64,000 nucleotides of DNA from the NCBI RefSeq assembly GCF_021646685.1, contig NZ_JAKJHW010000009.1, positions 44,127 through 108,126 on the forward strand, given 5' to 3'. The notes beneath the pieces were generated by a model. It saw only the letters and a list, made by a program, of their open reading frames with translations. It ran no database searches and was not told the DNA's origin. The translations under genes and the position numbers were made by a program. Source of the DNA: Pseudalkalibacillus salsuginis (GTDB lineage: Bacteria > Bacillota > Bacilli > Bacillales > Fictibacillaceae). Of this stretch, positions 17,323-25,907 are shown piece after piece (positions within the stretch are counted from its first letter, which is position 1; the number at the start of each line of letters is the position of its first letter).

Positions 17323-18609
17323 CTATTTAGAAAGTTCCTGGTTCCAGTGTTCTACAGCTGTATCAAGTGCTTCTTTTGCAGTTTTTTCACCTAAGAGGGC
17401 TGCTCGGATTTGTTCAAGGTAGAAATCTTTCAGTTCTTGTTCTTTTTCAATGCCCAGTGAATTGATTGTAAGATTCGGAGATATCTCAACCATTATTTTC
17501 CTTGCTTCATCATGAATGTTTTTAACCTCAAAATCAGTAAAGAATGAATCTTCTAAGGTTTCTTCTGTTGAAGGAAAGATTGCAACCAACTTAGTGAACT
17601 CCAACTGATTTTTAGCGTTCGTCACGTAAAGGGCGAATTTCGCTGCCTCTTCAGGATGTTCTGATTTCTTAGGGACGACGAATGTCTGGATACCAGCTAA
17701 AGCCACTTTGCCTTCACTACCTGTCACAGGTTTAAAAACTTTCAGTTTAGGAAGGACACTTGGAGCGTTCTTTTCAATTCCTACCAATGTAGACGCAAGC
17801 TTCTGTCCGACATGGGCTTGCTGTCCATTTTCAAATGTTTGCTGAAGCTGGCGATCATCTTCTGAAACCGCACCTGACGCAACAGCACCGTTTTTGTATC
17901 CCTCTACAAACATTTCAACAAATTCTACGTGTTCTTTTGAGTTGAAAACCGCCTCCGAACCTTCATCATTTAATATCGGAAGCCCTTGTCCAACTAGCAC
18001 TTCCATAGTCGGCAGGTCATTTGAACCGTAAACCTTCGGCAGTTTCTCGTGGATCTTTTTCCCATTCTCCAATATTTCTTTCCATGTTTGTGGCGGGTTG
18101 TCAGGATCAAGCCCTGCTTGTTCGTATACCTCTGTATTCAACATTCCGACTGCAGGTCCACCATGATACCATGGGATTCCCAGTAGTTCATTGTTGAAAG
18201 TCAGACCTTCAATCAATCCATCGATATATGGATCCAATTCTTTTTCATCGACGAGGGAATTGATTGGGTTCAGTACGCCATAACTTTTTATTAAAGAGAT
18301 ATCCATACTGGCAAGGTTGACAACATCAGGGACTTCTTTACTTTGTAGTGCAGTAATGAACTTTTTCGAAGCATCAGCACCAGGCACATCCACCCATTTG
18401 ATCTTTACGTTAGGATTTTCTTTTTCATAGTCGTCCACGATACCTTGGATATAATCTCCAAAATTTTTCTTAAGATTGATTGTCCAAAATTCCAGCTCAA
18501 TATTTTCATCCTTTTCTGCAGATAAATCTTCCTGTGGTGAACAAGCGAGTAGCGGTAGGAAACAGAGTAAAATGACTAATGACAAACTCACGATTTTTGT
18601 ACGACCCAT
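17323..18609 (-). CDS. Sugar ABC transporter substrate-binding lipoprotein
   Basis: 428 residues. A lipoprotein signal peptide MGRTKIVSLSLVILLCFLPL ends in the lipobox LLAC, giving Cys23 as the lipidated residue, so it sits on the outer face of the membrane. The body has the family-1 binding-protein pattern (LEFWTINLKK, KVYGSNDLPTMEVL, AGIQTFVVPKKSEHPEEAAKF), typical of oligosaccharide uptake systems. GGGAGG precedes ATG 18609. It is the first gene of its transcription unit: the TTGTCT/TATAAT promoter and the AAAGAC/GTCTTT operator lie 65-110 bp upstream. It supplies substrate, probably HexNAc-containing oligosaccharide, to the two permeases downstream. Confidence 0.93.
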   Translation of the reverse strand: MGRTKIVSLSLVILLCFLPLLACSPQEDLSAEKDENIELEFWTINLKKNFGDYIQGIVDDYEKENPNVKIKWVDVPGADASKKFITALQSKEVPDVVNLASMDISLIKSYGVLNPINSLVDEKELDPYIDGLIEGLTFNNELLGIPWYHGGPAVGMLNTEVYEQAGLDPDNPPQTWKEILENGKKIHEKLPKVYGSNDLPTMEVLVGQGLPILNDEGSEAVFNSKEHVEFVEMFVEGYKNGAVASGAVSEDDRQLQQTFENGQQAHVGQKLASTLVGIEKNAPSVLPKLKVFKPVTGSEGKVALAGIQTFVVPKKSEHPEEAAKFALYVTNAKNQLEFTKLVAIFPSTEETLEDSFFTDFEVKNIHDEARKIMVEISPNLTINSLGIEKEQELKDFYLEQIRAALLGEKTAKEALDTAVEHWNQELSK

Positions 18610-18673
18610 TAAAAATACCTCCCTATTTTTAATATTCTGAAAATTAAATATGTAAATACTTTTATTAAGTTAC

Positions 18674-18727
18674 ATTATATGGTCCTGGCTATTTAAAGAC
18701 AAGTCTTTTTAATGTCTTTAAATAGCC
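18674..18727 (-). promoter_or_regulatory. Promoter and tripartite operator ahead of the sugar importer
   Basis: On the minus strand TTGTCT (18697-18702) and TATAAT (18674-18679) are 17 nt apart. AAAGAC (18695-18700), AA and GTCTTT (18703-18708) form a dyad over the -35 box, and a second GTCTTT at 18714-18719 gives AAAGAC-N13-GTCTTT. The outer arms extend to 14 bp of perfect inverted repeat (GGCTATTTAAAGAC at 18687 and its complement ending at 18727). The hairpin lies after the GH20 stop but is not followed by a T-run, so an operator is the better reading. A TGGTCCT box (18680-18686) recurs near 6734 and, inverted, at 30227. Confidence 0.75.
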
Positions 18728-18737
18728 TGATAATATA

Positions 18738-20615
18738 CTAGAAAACATTCGGCGAAGCAATCCTTGTATACTTTACTTCTTTCCCAACGCCTTTCTTTAA
18801 GCCGGGTTCATAATAAAGCCTTTCTACTTCAAGTTCATCAATTCTTTCACTACGACCACTTAAATAATCACCGATCCTTTGTTGAGTCGTATCAATCCTT
18901 GCAAGGAGACCACCATATCGGATGTCTAAAATTTCCCACCCGAATGGTTTGTTATAAGCCATCCACTGGGATCTGTGGAGATTCCTCAATTTATCTACTG
19001 CATCGTGTAAAAGCTGTAATTCTATTTCAGACGTTTCCGCCAGCTCATCTTTCATATTATTACTATATCTTTCTACTAGTTTTAATCCTATTTCACTTTT
19101 TACACTTAGTATGGAACATAATGTTGCAGAGAATTCATATAGTGTGCCCCATGTTGACTCTTTTTCCAAATAAGGTTTTAATTCCTGATATATGGTTTGG
19201 TAGTGCTTATTGAAGTCCAGATTTTGTATTTGTTTATCAAATAAACCTAAGAGCGGATCCTGCCATAATAAATATTTCGTCGGGCTATCAGGGATCAGTT
19301 TATGCCAATCTGCAGCCGGATGCATGTCCATTTTCCCGATCGTCAAAAACGCTTCATAACGGCCTCCTGTACAAAATTCAAACCGATTCTTCAATTTCTC
19401 CTGATCGACTTCATTTGAATATCCATGTTCTGCGAAAAGCTGCAATCCCAAAAGGCCATAATAATAATTGCTTTCTGCTCCATCATCTCCCCAAAGGGTT
19501 GCGAAAACTTCCTTGACCCCTTCTTTTTTGCAAGCATTCAGAGCGGCATTTGTCGTAATAAATGTTTTCTCATGATGAATCGTCGGCCCATGCCACGTCC
19601 ATATCCCACCTGCAAAAACAGGTTTTGATCCAAAATCCGCATGCATCCTGATAAAATTTCTATAAAAATCCTCTGATTCGTTATAGTAATCCCAATATAC
19701 AAGTTGAACACCTTCAGGGATGTCCTGCAAAACCTCTTTCGGAACTTGAATATCCAGATCGTAATAGGCATTGGATTCTGACCATACACGGAAATACATG
19801 TCACTCCAAACCATCGGCTTCAACCTAAGTTTATCGGTTATCTCCTTTACTTTTTCAAGATGCTCTGTCATCAAAGTAAACCGGTCTTCTTTTCCAATCT
19901 GGTCTAAAAAGTTCCCTCTGCCCAAACCATGCGCTTCATCCATTCCGATATGAATCCTATCGGTTCTGAATGGATGTGTCGATGCTGCAATCATTTTTTC
20001 AATGAAATCATACGTTTCCTTGTTTCTGACTAATAAAACGTCTGAAGTATCTTGTATGCATGATGTGTGGGGCCACCTTAAATAGGAGGACAAATGTGCA
20101 AGTGTTTGTATACATGGAATGACTTCTATCCCGAAACTATTCCCGTAATCATCTATTTCCTTCAGCTCGGAATCTGTATATCTTCCTCTCATATAACCGA
20201 AGTAAGGATCCGATTCAATCGTATATGTGTCTTCCGTATACAACATCATCATGTTGAACCCCATCAATGCCATATACCTCATGAATGACTTTACTGTTCC
20301 AGGCTTAAGGACAGCATTTCTTGAACAATCAAACATGGCACCGATTGTAGTAAATTGTGGTTCTTCTTCAATTTTAAATGAACTCTGTTTTTCAGCGGAT
20401 TGCAGAAAAAGCCCCAGGGCTCTAAAAAAATGGACCTTGTCATGATATTTGATCGTACCTTGGTTATTTTCCAGGCTAACTTCAATGATGTTTTCAGACG
20501 TCTTTTCGACTTTTACAGGAATACCCTTTCCATCTACTCTAAAATGGCGTTGAGATTCCAGTTCTGACAAACCATCTTTCAGTTCATCAGGCAACCCTTG
20601 CAGATTTAAAATCAT
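18738..20615 (-). CDS. GH20 beta-N-acetylhexosaminidase (GcnA-like)
   Basis: About 625 residues with no signal peptide, matching in length the cytoplasmic/cell-associated GcnA group of family 20. After a small N-terminal domain comes the barrel: GAMFDCSRNAVLKPGTVKSF near residue 80, then GFNMMMLYTEDTY, IEVIPCIQTLAHLSSYLRWP near 165, and the catalytic pair in RIHIGMDEAHGLGRG near 220 (Asp-Glu of the H-x-G-x-D-E motif). GGIWTWHGP and LWGDDGAESNYYY follow near 340 and 385. It should release terminal GlcNAc or GalNAc from imported oligosaccharides using the substrate N-acetyl group. Start chosen at ATG 20615: AAGGAG lies 7 nt upstream; a longer TTG start would overlap the DegT stop. The gene closes the upstream half of the locus. 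Confidence 0.87.
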   Translation of the reverse strand: MILNLQGLPDELKDGLSELESQRHFRVDGKGIPVKVEKTSENIIEVSLENNQGTIKYHDKVHFFRALGLFLQSAEKQSSFKIEEEPQFTTIGAMFDCSRNAVLKPGTVKSFMRYMALMGFNMMMLYTEDTYTIESDPYFGYMRGRYTDSELKEIDDYGNSFGIEVIPCIQTLAHLSSYLRWPHTSCIQDTSDVLLVRNKETYDFIEKMIAASTHPFRTDRIHIGMDEAHGLGRGNFLDQIGKEDRFTLMTEHLEKVKEITDKLRLKPMVWSDMYFRVWSESNAYYDLDIQVPKEVLQDIPEGVQLVYWDYYNESEDFYRNFIRMHADFGSKPVFAGGIWTWHGPTIHHEKTFITTNAALNACKKEGVKEVFATLWGDDGAESNYYYGLLGLQLFAEHGYSNEVDQEKLKNRFEFCTGGRYEAFLTIGKMDMHPAADWHKLIPDSPTKYLLWQDPLLGLFDKQIQNLDFNKHYQTIYQELKPYLEKESTWGTLYEFSATLCSILSVKSEIGLKLVERYSNNMKDELAETSEIELQLLHDAVDKLRNLHRSQWMAYNKPFGWEILDIRYGGLLARIDTTQQRIGDYLSGRSERIDELEVERLYYEPGLKKGVGKEVKYTRIASPNVF

Positions 20616-20632
20616 CTTATCTCTCCTTACCT

Positions 20633-21844
20633 TCAAAGATAGGATTGCACAACTTTTTTAATTGCTTCTGCCGTATAAACAATCCCTTTTTCATCACCCA
20701 ATAGAACGGTCTGGGTAATCCATACTACCTGGCGATCGCCCATTTGCTCTGCAATTGGACAATGAAACTCCGGTTCTTTTCCCGTCCATTCTTGGATAGA
20801 CCTGATGATAGAATCATACTTATTGATTGCAGTATAGCCTGTCGAAGATGGTATTCCCTGTTCACTGAGCATCTTTACGAATTGGGATTTGTCTACACGT
20901 TCTGACAGTGCCTTTTCTAAATAAAACATGAAAAAATGGTAACCGTTACGCGTCACCCGAGGATCCGTTTTAAATAGCTGGATCCCTTCCACGGGACTGA
21001 GAAGTTCAGTTAAAAGTTTTGCATTTCGGTTCCGTAATTCGATTTGATCTTCCAACCGGGTCATCTGCCCTAATAAAATTGCGGCTTGAAACTCGGTGAT
21101 TCTTAAATTCCACCCTATCTCATCGTGTTGATACCATGACCCATCACGTACACGCCCCACATTGGCTAGCGACCATGCTTTATCTGCTAATCGTTTATTG
21201 TTGGTAAGGATGATCCCCCCTTCTCCAGAAGTCAGGTTTTTACTGGATTGAAAGCTGAACGTTCCTAAATCACCAATCGCCCCTACACCTTCTCCTTTCC
21301 ATTGGGCTCCCACCGCTTGGGCTGCATCTTCAATCAAAACGAGGTTATTTTGTTCAGCTATTCCTTTTAAACGGTCTAGATTTGCTGGTGTTCCGCCTAT
21401 GTGCACAGCAACAATAGCCTTGGTTTTAGAGGTGATGGCTTGTTCAACTTTTTCCGGGTCAATCAATAAAGATTCCTCTTCCACATCCACAAATACTGGA
21501 ATCGCGCCAAAAAGGAGTGCAGATGTGGCAGTTGCTATGAAGGTATATGGAGGCATGATGACTTCGTCGAAGGGTTTAACACCAGCTGCTTGAAGAGCAA
21601 CTGTGATGGCAAGTGTTCCGTTTACTACTGTGACACCATGATCAGCATCTTGAAACCTGGCAAACTTATCCTCAAATTCAGGTATTTTGTGTTGGTAGTC
21701 TTTGAGGTTCGATCCACCAGAACCTCCCCACTTGCCCGAATTCAACACTTCATTCAAATAGGTCGATTCCAATGCTCCACTTAACGGCCAGGTAGGATAA
21801 CGTGGGTTTCCGACATTTCTTCCCTTTTCATCGAGTCTTTTCAT
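20633..21844 (-). CDS. DegT/DnrJ/EryC1/StrS-family PLP aminotransferase (copy 1)
   Basis: 403 residues with the family pattern: WGGSGGSNLKDYQHKIPEFE at residues 39-58, TVVNGTLAITVALQAAGVKPFDEVIMPPYT near 73, EDAAQAVGAQW near 170 with the PLP aspartate, and FQSSKNLTSGEGGIILT near 200 with the PLP lysine. These enzymes usually aminate nucleotide-linked keto sugars or inosose. In a catabolic-looking locus it may instead run towards deamination of an amino sugar or amino cyclitol; that is inference. The second DegT gene lies 16 bp upstream and shows only moderate similarity, so the two may form a hetero-pair or act at different carbons. AAAGGAG precedes ATG 21844. Confidence 0.85.
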   Translation of the reverse strand: MKRLDEKGRNVGNPRYPTWPLSGALESTYLNEVLNSGKWGGSGGSNLKDYQHKIPEFEDKFARFQDADHGVTVVNGTLAITVALQAAGVKPFDEVIMPPYTFIATATSALLFGAIPVFVDVEEESLLIDPEKVEQAITSKTKAIVAVHIGGTPANLDRLKGIAEQNNLVLIEDAAQAVGAQWKGEGVGAIGDLGTFSFQSSKNLTSGEGGIILTNNKRLADKAWSLANVGRVRDGSWYQHDEIGWNLRITEFQAAILLGQMTRLEDQIELRNRNAKLLTELLSPVEGIQLFKTDPRVTRNGYHFFMFYLEKALSERVDKSQFVKMLSEQGIPSSTGYTAINKYDSIIRSIQEWTGKEPEFHCPIAEQMGDRQVVWITQTVLLGDEKGIVYTAEAIKKVVQSYL

Positions 21845-21860
21845 ATGGTCTCCTTTCAGT

Positions 21861-23108
21861 TCAATTTGCTTTGATCTTCGCCAACTGATAATGATTGGCT
21901 ACCTTTTGTATACCTTTAATAATATCCTGTATATCTTCAGCAGTATAAAATTCACTGACAGGAATCCTTATTGAAGTGGTGAGGATTTTTTCCGCAGCAG
22001 GGCAAGATCCTTTTTCATATGTCACATCGGATAGTTCAAAAGGAAAATGACTATTCAAATAGGCTTGTTTCTTTTGGAATAAATCATTTAAATAAACGAC
22101 TTCAGGGATATATCCGGATGCCGCCGGTATACCCTCAGCCCTTAATGCTTCAGCGAATTCATCCCTTGAACAAGAGAAGCTCTCCTTATCAATCTGGAAC
22201 ATATAGAACCAATAGGTACAAGTATCGTCTTCTTCCACTTTATGAGGATGTAGGCCCTTCAACCCTTTGATCCCATTTGTGATTTCATCTCCATATTCCG
22301 TTCTTTTCGCACATATGTGTTGGAGTTTTTTCAACTGTGCAATTCCGACAGCTCCTTGCAGTTCTGTCATCCGATAGTTAGGTGCAAGATAGGTTAAATC
22401 TTTTTGGACATTCTTCCCGAATCGTTGATAGTTTTTATCTGCAAAAGCGTGAGTAATTTTAAAATCTTCTTCATCACCTGAATTAATGACGACAATACCT
22501 CCATCGCCTGTAGATAAATGTTTGAAATCGTTGGTGCTGAAGCATCCATAATCACCTATCGTACCAACAAGCCTACCTTTATAACGGGCAAGGTAACTTT
22601 GCGCACAATCTTCGATCACTTTCAAATTATATTGTTTTGCGATTTTCATGATTGGATCCATGTCAGCTGGATTACCAGCTAAATGCACAACAAGAATCGC
22701 TTTTGTACGATGTGTGATTCTTTCTTCAATTGATTCTGGATCCATATTGTAAGAATAGGGATCAAGATCCGCAAATACAGGTATAGCATTTTGGTAGAGG
22801 ATACCGATCAATGTTCCCTGATCTGTGATCGGGCTAGTGATCACCTCATCACCGACTGTGATACCAGCTGCTCCCAATGCAACATGGATGGCAGCTGTAC
22901 CTGAAGAAGCAGCAACGCTATACTTTACACCATAGAGATCATTGAAATCACTCAAAAACTTCTTCACTTTATTTCCACTATGGTAAAACAGTGTGTTCTG
23001 TTCCAGTGCTTCGAGTAACTCTCTACTTTCTTCCAGACCAAATCGTTTGCCAGTTCCAAAAGGAATTTCTTTTACTTTTTTACCGCCGTGCAAAGCCAGC
23101 TTACTCAT
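21861..23108 (-). CDS. DegT/DnrJ/EryC1/StrS-family PLP aminotransferase (copy 2)
   Basis: 415 residues. It opens with KLALHGGKKVKEIPFGTGKRF, typical of the inosose/AHBA-type branch. It shows SSGTAAIHVALGAAGITVGD near 75, VIEDCAQSYLARYKG near 170 with the PLP aspartate, and FSTNDFKHLSTGDGGIVV near 200 with the PLP lysine. Both catalytic landmarks are intact. It lies 15 bp downstream of the deacetylase-like gene and 16 bp upstream of DegT copy 1. The Gfo/Idh oxidoreductase further up could make or consume the keto intermediate, as in scyllo-inosamine or kanosamine pathways. The direction of the reaction cannot be told. Confidence 0.85.
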   Translation of the reverse strand: MSKLALHGGKKVKEIPFGTGKRFGLEESRELLEALEQNTLFYHSGNKVKKFLSDFNDLYGVKYSVAASSGTAAIHVALGAAGITVGDEVITSPITDQGTLIGILYQNAIPVFADLDPYSYNMDPESIEERITHRTKAILVVHLAGNPADMDPIMKIAKQYNLKVIEDCAQSYLARYKGRLVGTIGDYGCFSTNDFKHLSTGDGGIVVINSGDEEDFKITHAFADKNYQRFGKNVQKDLTYLAPNYRMTELQGAVGIAQLKKLQHICAKRTEYGDEITNGIKGLKGLHPHKVEEDDTCTYWFYMFQIDKESFSCSRDEFAEALRAEGIPAASGYIPEVVYLNDLFQKKQAYLNSHFPFELSDVTYEKGSCPAAEKILTTSIRIPVSEFYTAEDIQDIIKGIQKVANHYQLAKIKAN

Positions 23109-23123
23109 TAAAATCGCCCCTTT

Positions 23124-24830
23124 TTACAATTTATCACCAAGTTCGATCAAGTACTTTCCATTAATCACATGCTTTTCACAAGGCAGACCATAACGATTGA
23201 CCATTTTATTTCCGTTGACGTTTTCTTTGCTAGAAACCGGGATTAGGATGACTGCATTTTCAACGGCATTCGCAACTTTGATGGACCCGTCAGGATTCAA
23301 TCCGATAATCTTCATTTCAAGCCTTTCTCTCACCCATCTGTTGATTTGTTCTCCTGTCCAAAATATGAATCCCATTTTTCTAGCTTCTTGTGTGACAAAT
23401 TTAACTGCTTGTCGTACGGATTGCTGTCTATAAATATGAATTTGATGAAATAAAAAATGCGCTACCCCCCGGACCATTTTGACATTCTGGAGAAATGGTT
23501 TGACAATGCTGTTATCTGCTAAGCGATCCAGATCGACATCCTGTGTCAAAAAACTGATTTCAACGACATCATAAAAACGGTTATTCTGATCAGTCCATGA
23601 AACTGGAAAATAAGGGTGGCATGTACCGAAAAGGAATCCTATATTGCCCTTTTTACTTGGTCCTCTCGTCTGGTCTGATAGTATGCCATGCTTTTCACAC
23701 CAATCAAACAGCTCGCCCCATTTTTCGAACCTTGTATAATGGTTTTTATTTGAGAAAACTTCTGACTTTCCAGTGACCTGTTTCAACCAGCTTAATTGGC
23801 GTGAAAATTCAGCTTCGCTCCAATAGCCGTCATCAGTTTCCAATGCATTATAATGGAATGCCAGTTCATGACCTTCGTCTTCGATTTTTTGATAGATTTT
23901 CTCGGAATAACCTGGTTCCATCATGCACCATGTCGTTTTCAGACCACATTCTTTCAAGACTTCAAGTGTCATTTCTGCGGATTCATCCTGATTGATATCA
24001 CTATCATGTGAGATCATAGCCACTTGATCTATTCCTTCAGGCCAATAATCTATAATCGGTAATGTTTTTTCTTTTTGCAATGCAGTCCGAAGCAATTGTG
24101 CTATTAAAATTTCCTTCCATAGATCTGCATAAGGATACGCAAAATATTTTTCACCCGTTTCGGTGATACTCCGATCCCACTCCCAGTCCAATTCAAAACC
24201 ATCCTCCGCTTTCAGCAACTGATCATCTATATTCGCTGTGCCATCAGGAGCCGGCACACCATCTTCCATTACGGGCTTCGTACCTTGCTGAAACCCTACC
24301 ACAGAGCCGATAATATCAACTGCCCACCGATGGACTTCCCCTTTTCCGTATGTAAATATTTGGTAAACAGCACCGGCTTTTTCACCTATCGGTGTATTTG
24401 AACGAAGAATCCCCCTTTCTTCCCTGATTTCCACCTTATCCGACAGTCCTTCCAAGGTGATCGCTTTCAAAAATCGTAGAGAAACACGATTATCTTCATT
24501 TAATCCTTCAGCATATCCCTTTTTGATTACTTTCGGACGACACCCTAACATTGCTCCAAGTTCTTTCAAACCACCATATGAAATCAATGCTCCACCCTGA
24601 AGGATGAATTCAAGGATCCTGTCATTCGAACTTTGTTCAATAGGGTCAACTGGAAGGATTAAAATATCGTATTCATTTGAAATTTCCACATCATTTTCAA
24701 TCCATGTAAACGGGATCCCCGCATATTCCAAAATATGTTTCAGATATATTTCAAATACATTTTCCCCTGCAGCCCATCTCTTCAACGCGGTGGTCCTATC
24801 AAAGTACACTGCTACTTTAGCCAAATTCAT
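23124..24830 (-). CDS. Amidotransferase-like fold fused to a polysaccharide-deacetylase-like domain
   Basis: 568 residues without signal peptide. Residues 1-110 resemble the glutamine-amidotransferase-like fold used for oligomerisation in GH42 enzymes (YDILILPVDPIEQ, then FILQGGALISYGGLKELG). From about 265 the protein looks like a NodB-type deacetylase: MISHDSDINQDE gives a D-x-D metal motif, HELAFHYNA near 330 an H-x-x-x-x-H motif, and GTCHPYFPVSW and HFLFHQIHIYRQQS later histidines. A cytoplasmic de-N-acylation or hydrolytic step on an unusual amino sugar would fit between the oxidoreductase and the aminotransferases. The fold call is from motif spacing; the substrate is unknown. It sits 19 bp after the Gfo/Idh gene. 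Confidence 0.62.
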   Translation of the reverse strand: MNLAKVAVYFDRTTALKRWAAGENVFEIYLKHILEYAGIPFTWIENDVEISNEYDILILPVDPIEQSSNDRILEFILQGGALISYGGLKELGAMLGCRPKVIKKGYAEGLNEDNRVSLRFLKAITLEGLSDKVEIREERGILRSNTPIGEKAGAVYQIFTYGKGEVHRWAVDIIGSVVGFQQGTKPVMEDGVPAPDGTANIDDQLLKAEDGFELDWEWDRSITETGEKYFAYPYADLWKEILIAQLLRTALQKEKTLPIIDYWPEGIDQVAMISHDSDINQDESAEMTLEVLKECGLKTTWCMMEPGYSEKIYQKIEDEGHELAFHYNALETDDGYWSEAEFSRQLSWLKQVTGKSEVFSNKNHYTRFEKWGELFDWCEKHGILSDQTRGPSKKGNIGFLFGTCHPYFPVSWTDQNNRFYDVVEISFLTQDVDLDRLADNSIVKPFLQNVKMVRGVAHFLFHQIHIYRQQSVRQAVKFVTQEARKMGFIFWTGEQINRWVRERLEMKIIGLNPDGSIKVANAVENAVILIPVSSKENVNGNKMVNRYGLPCEKHVINGKYLIELGDKL

Positions 24831-24849
24831 GTAAAAAACCCCTTTTACA

Positions 24850-25752
24850 TCATCGTAATTTCACTTTTTTTCCAGTTGTCCTGCTTTCATTTGCGGCTTC
24901 AATAAATCGGATGATCTCGATTGTTTCTTCGATATCTATTCTTGGCTCACCTGTTTTGAACATGATCATCACCTGTTCCAATAAGCTTGCATAATGTGGT
25001 TTCGTTCCCGATTGCCCTTCTGCAAATACAGTTGATGACTCCATATGGATCAATGCCCCGAATTGATTATTACCTTTTCTGTTTCCCCTGACGGTGCCGA
25101 TTCTTCCATCATCCCATTCCCCAACAAGAAGGTCATAATCTTCGTTCGTTACCGTTTCAACACTTATACAGCCTTTGCCGAGAATCGTGAAAAGCATTTC
25201 GACTGAATGAATTCCATACCAGAATAAACCAGGCTGCTTCTCAACAATGTTCATCGGTCCATACGAGTCTGCTCCTATGATATTTTTGCTTGATTTCAGA
25301 TTGTTTTGGAGCCCTTCTGCATATCGAAGAGAGGATGTGCTCATGATAGGGATGTCCATATCATGTGCGATATCCCGTATTCTCACTGCCTCTTCATAAT
25401 CAACTGTAAATGGTTTATCAATGAATACTGGTTTTTTAAATTCCGCTATCCGCTTAAATTGCTCTAAATGGACTCTTCCATCGACCGAAGTCAATAAGAT
25501 GGCATCAGATATTTCACAAACTTCTTCTATGGAATCCTTGATTTTGACCTGAAATTCGCCTTTTAACTTTTCCGTGATCCCTTCTATCCTTGAATAACTT
25601 AAATCAAAATCCGGTGAGCCCCCTGGAAATGCAATTACCACATTTCCTCCGGGCACATGATAAGGGTGCTCTGGATCATTCAGCAATTCCGTGAATGCAG
25701 CACAATGAGAAGTATCTAATCCGACCATACCAATTTTTAGTTGGTTACCCAT
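24850..25752 (-). CDS. Gfo/Idh/MocA-family oxidoreductase
   Basis: 300 residues, at the short end for the family. The N-terminal strand KIGMVGLDTSHCAAF at residues 6-20 is a variant Rossmann loop (G-x-x-x-T-S-H in place of G-x-G-x-x-G), DAILLTSVDGRVHLEQ near 88 and KKPVFIDKPFTVDYEEA near 107 hold the conserved EKP-like lysine (here DKP), and GLFWYGIHSVEMLF near 175 supplies the usual active-site histidine. A sugar or cyclitol dehydrogenase is expected. It is the first gene of the minus-strand unit that runs to GH20, with TAGGAGGAGGG before the ATG and an operator-covered promoter about 45-75 bp upstream, shared with the divergent regulator gene. Confidence 0.82.
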   Translation of the reverse strand: MGNQLKIGMVGLDTSHCAAFTELLNDPEHPYHVPGGNVVIAFPGGSPDFDLSYSRIEGITEKLKGEFQVKIKDSIEEVCEISDAILLTSVDGRVHLEQFKRIAEFKKPVFIDKPFTVDYEEAVRIRDIAHDMDIPIMSTSSLRYAEGLQNNLKSSKNIIGADSYGPMNIVEKQPGLFWYGIHSVEMLFTILGKGCISVETVTNEDYDLLVGEWDDGRIGTVRGNRKGNNQFGALIHMESSTVFAEGQSGTKPHYASLLEQVMIMFKTGEPRIDIEETIEIIRFIEAANESRTTGKKVKLR

Positions 25753-25793
25753 GATTCCCTCCTCCTAACATAATTTTCCGAATATTCATTCTC

Positions 25794-25840
25794 ATTATAA
25801 AACTACTACTTAAATAAAGACAAGTCTAAAAAAAGTCTTT
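25794..25840 (-). promoter_or_regulatory. Promoter and tripartite operator between Gfo/Idh gene and regulator
   Basis: On the minus strand TTGTCT (25818-25823) and TATAAT (25794-25799) are 18 nt apart. AAAGAC (25816-25821) and GTCTTT (25835-25840) are separated by 13 nt, with an internal GTCT at 25824-25827, the same arrangement as at 18695. The regulator transcribed to the right has a TATAAT at 25861-25866, so the operator also lies where its promoter would be, allowing autoregulation. Confidence 0.72.
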
Positions 25841-25907
25841 TATTAACTTCAGCTATTGGTTATAATTATTACAATTATTAGTAAACGCACGGTGAGGAGT
25901 GAGTTTT

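Noticed and set aside
18687..18727. Terminator of the GH20 gene
   Set aside because: The 14-bp arms are perfect but no T-run follows on the transcribed strand, and the same half-sites recur at promoters, so it is read as an operator. It could still slow transcription.
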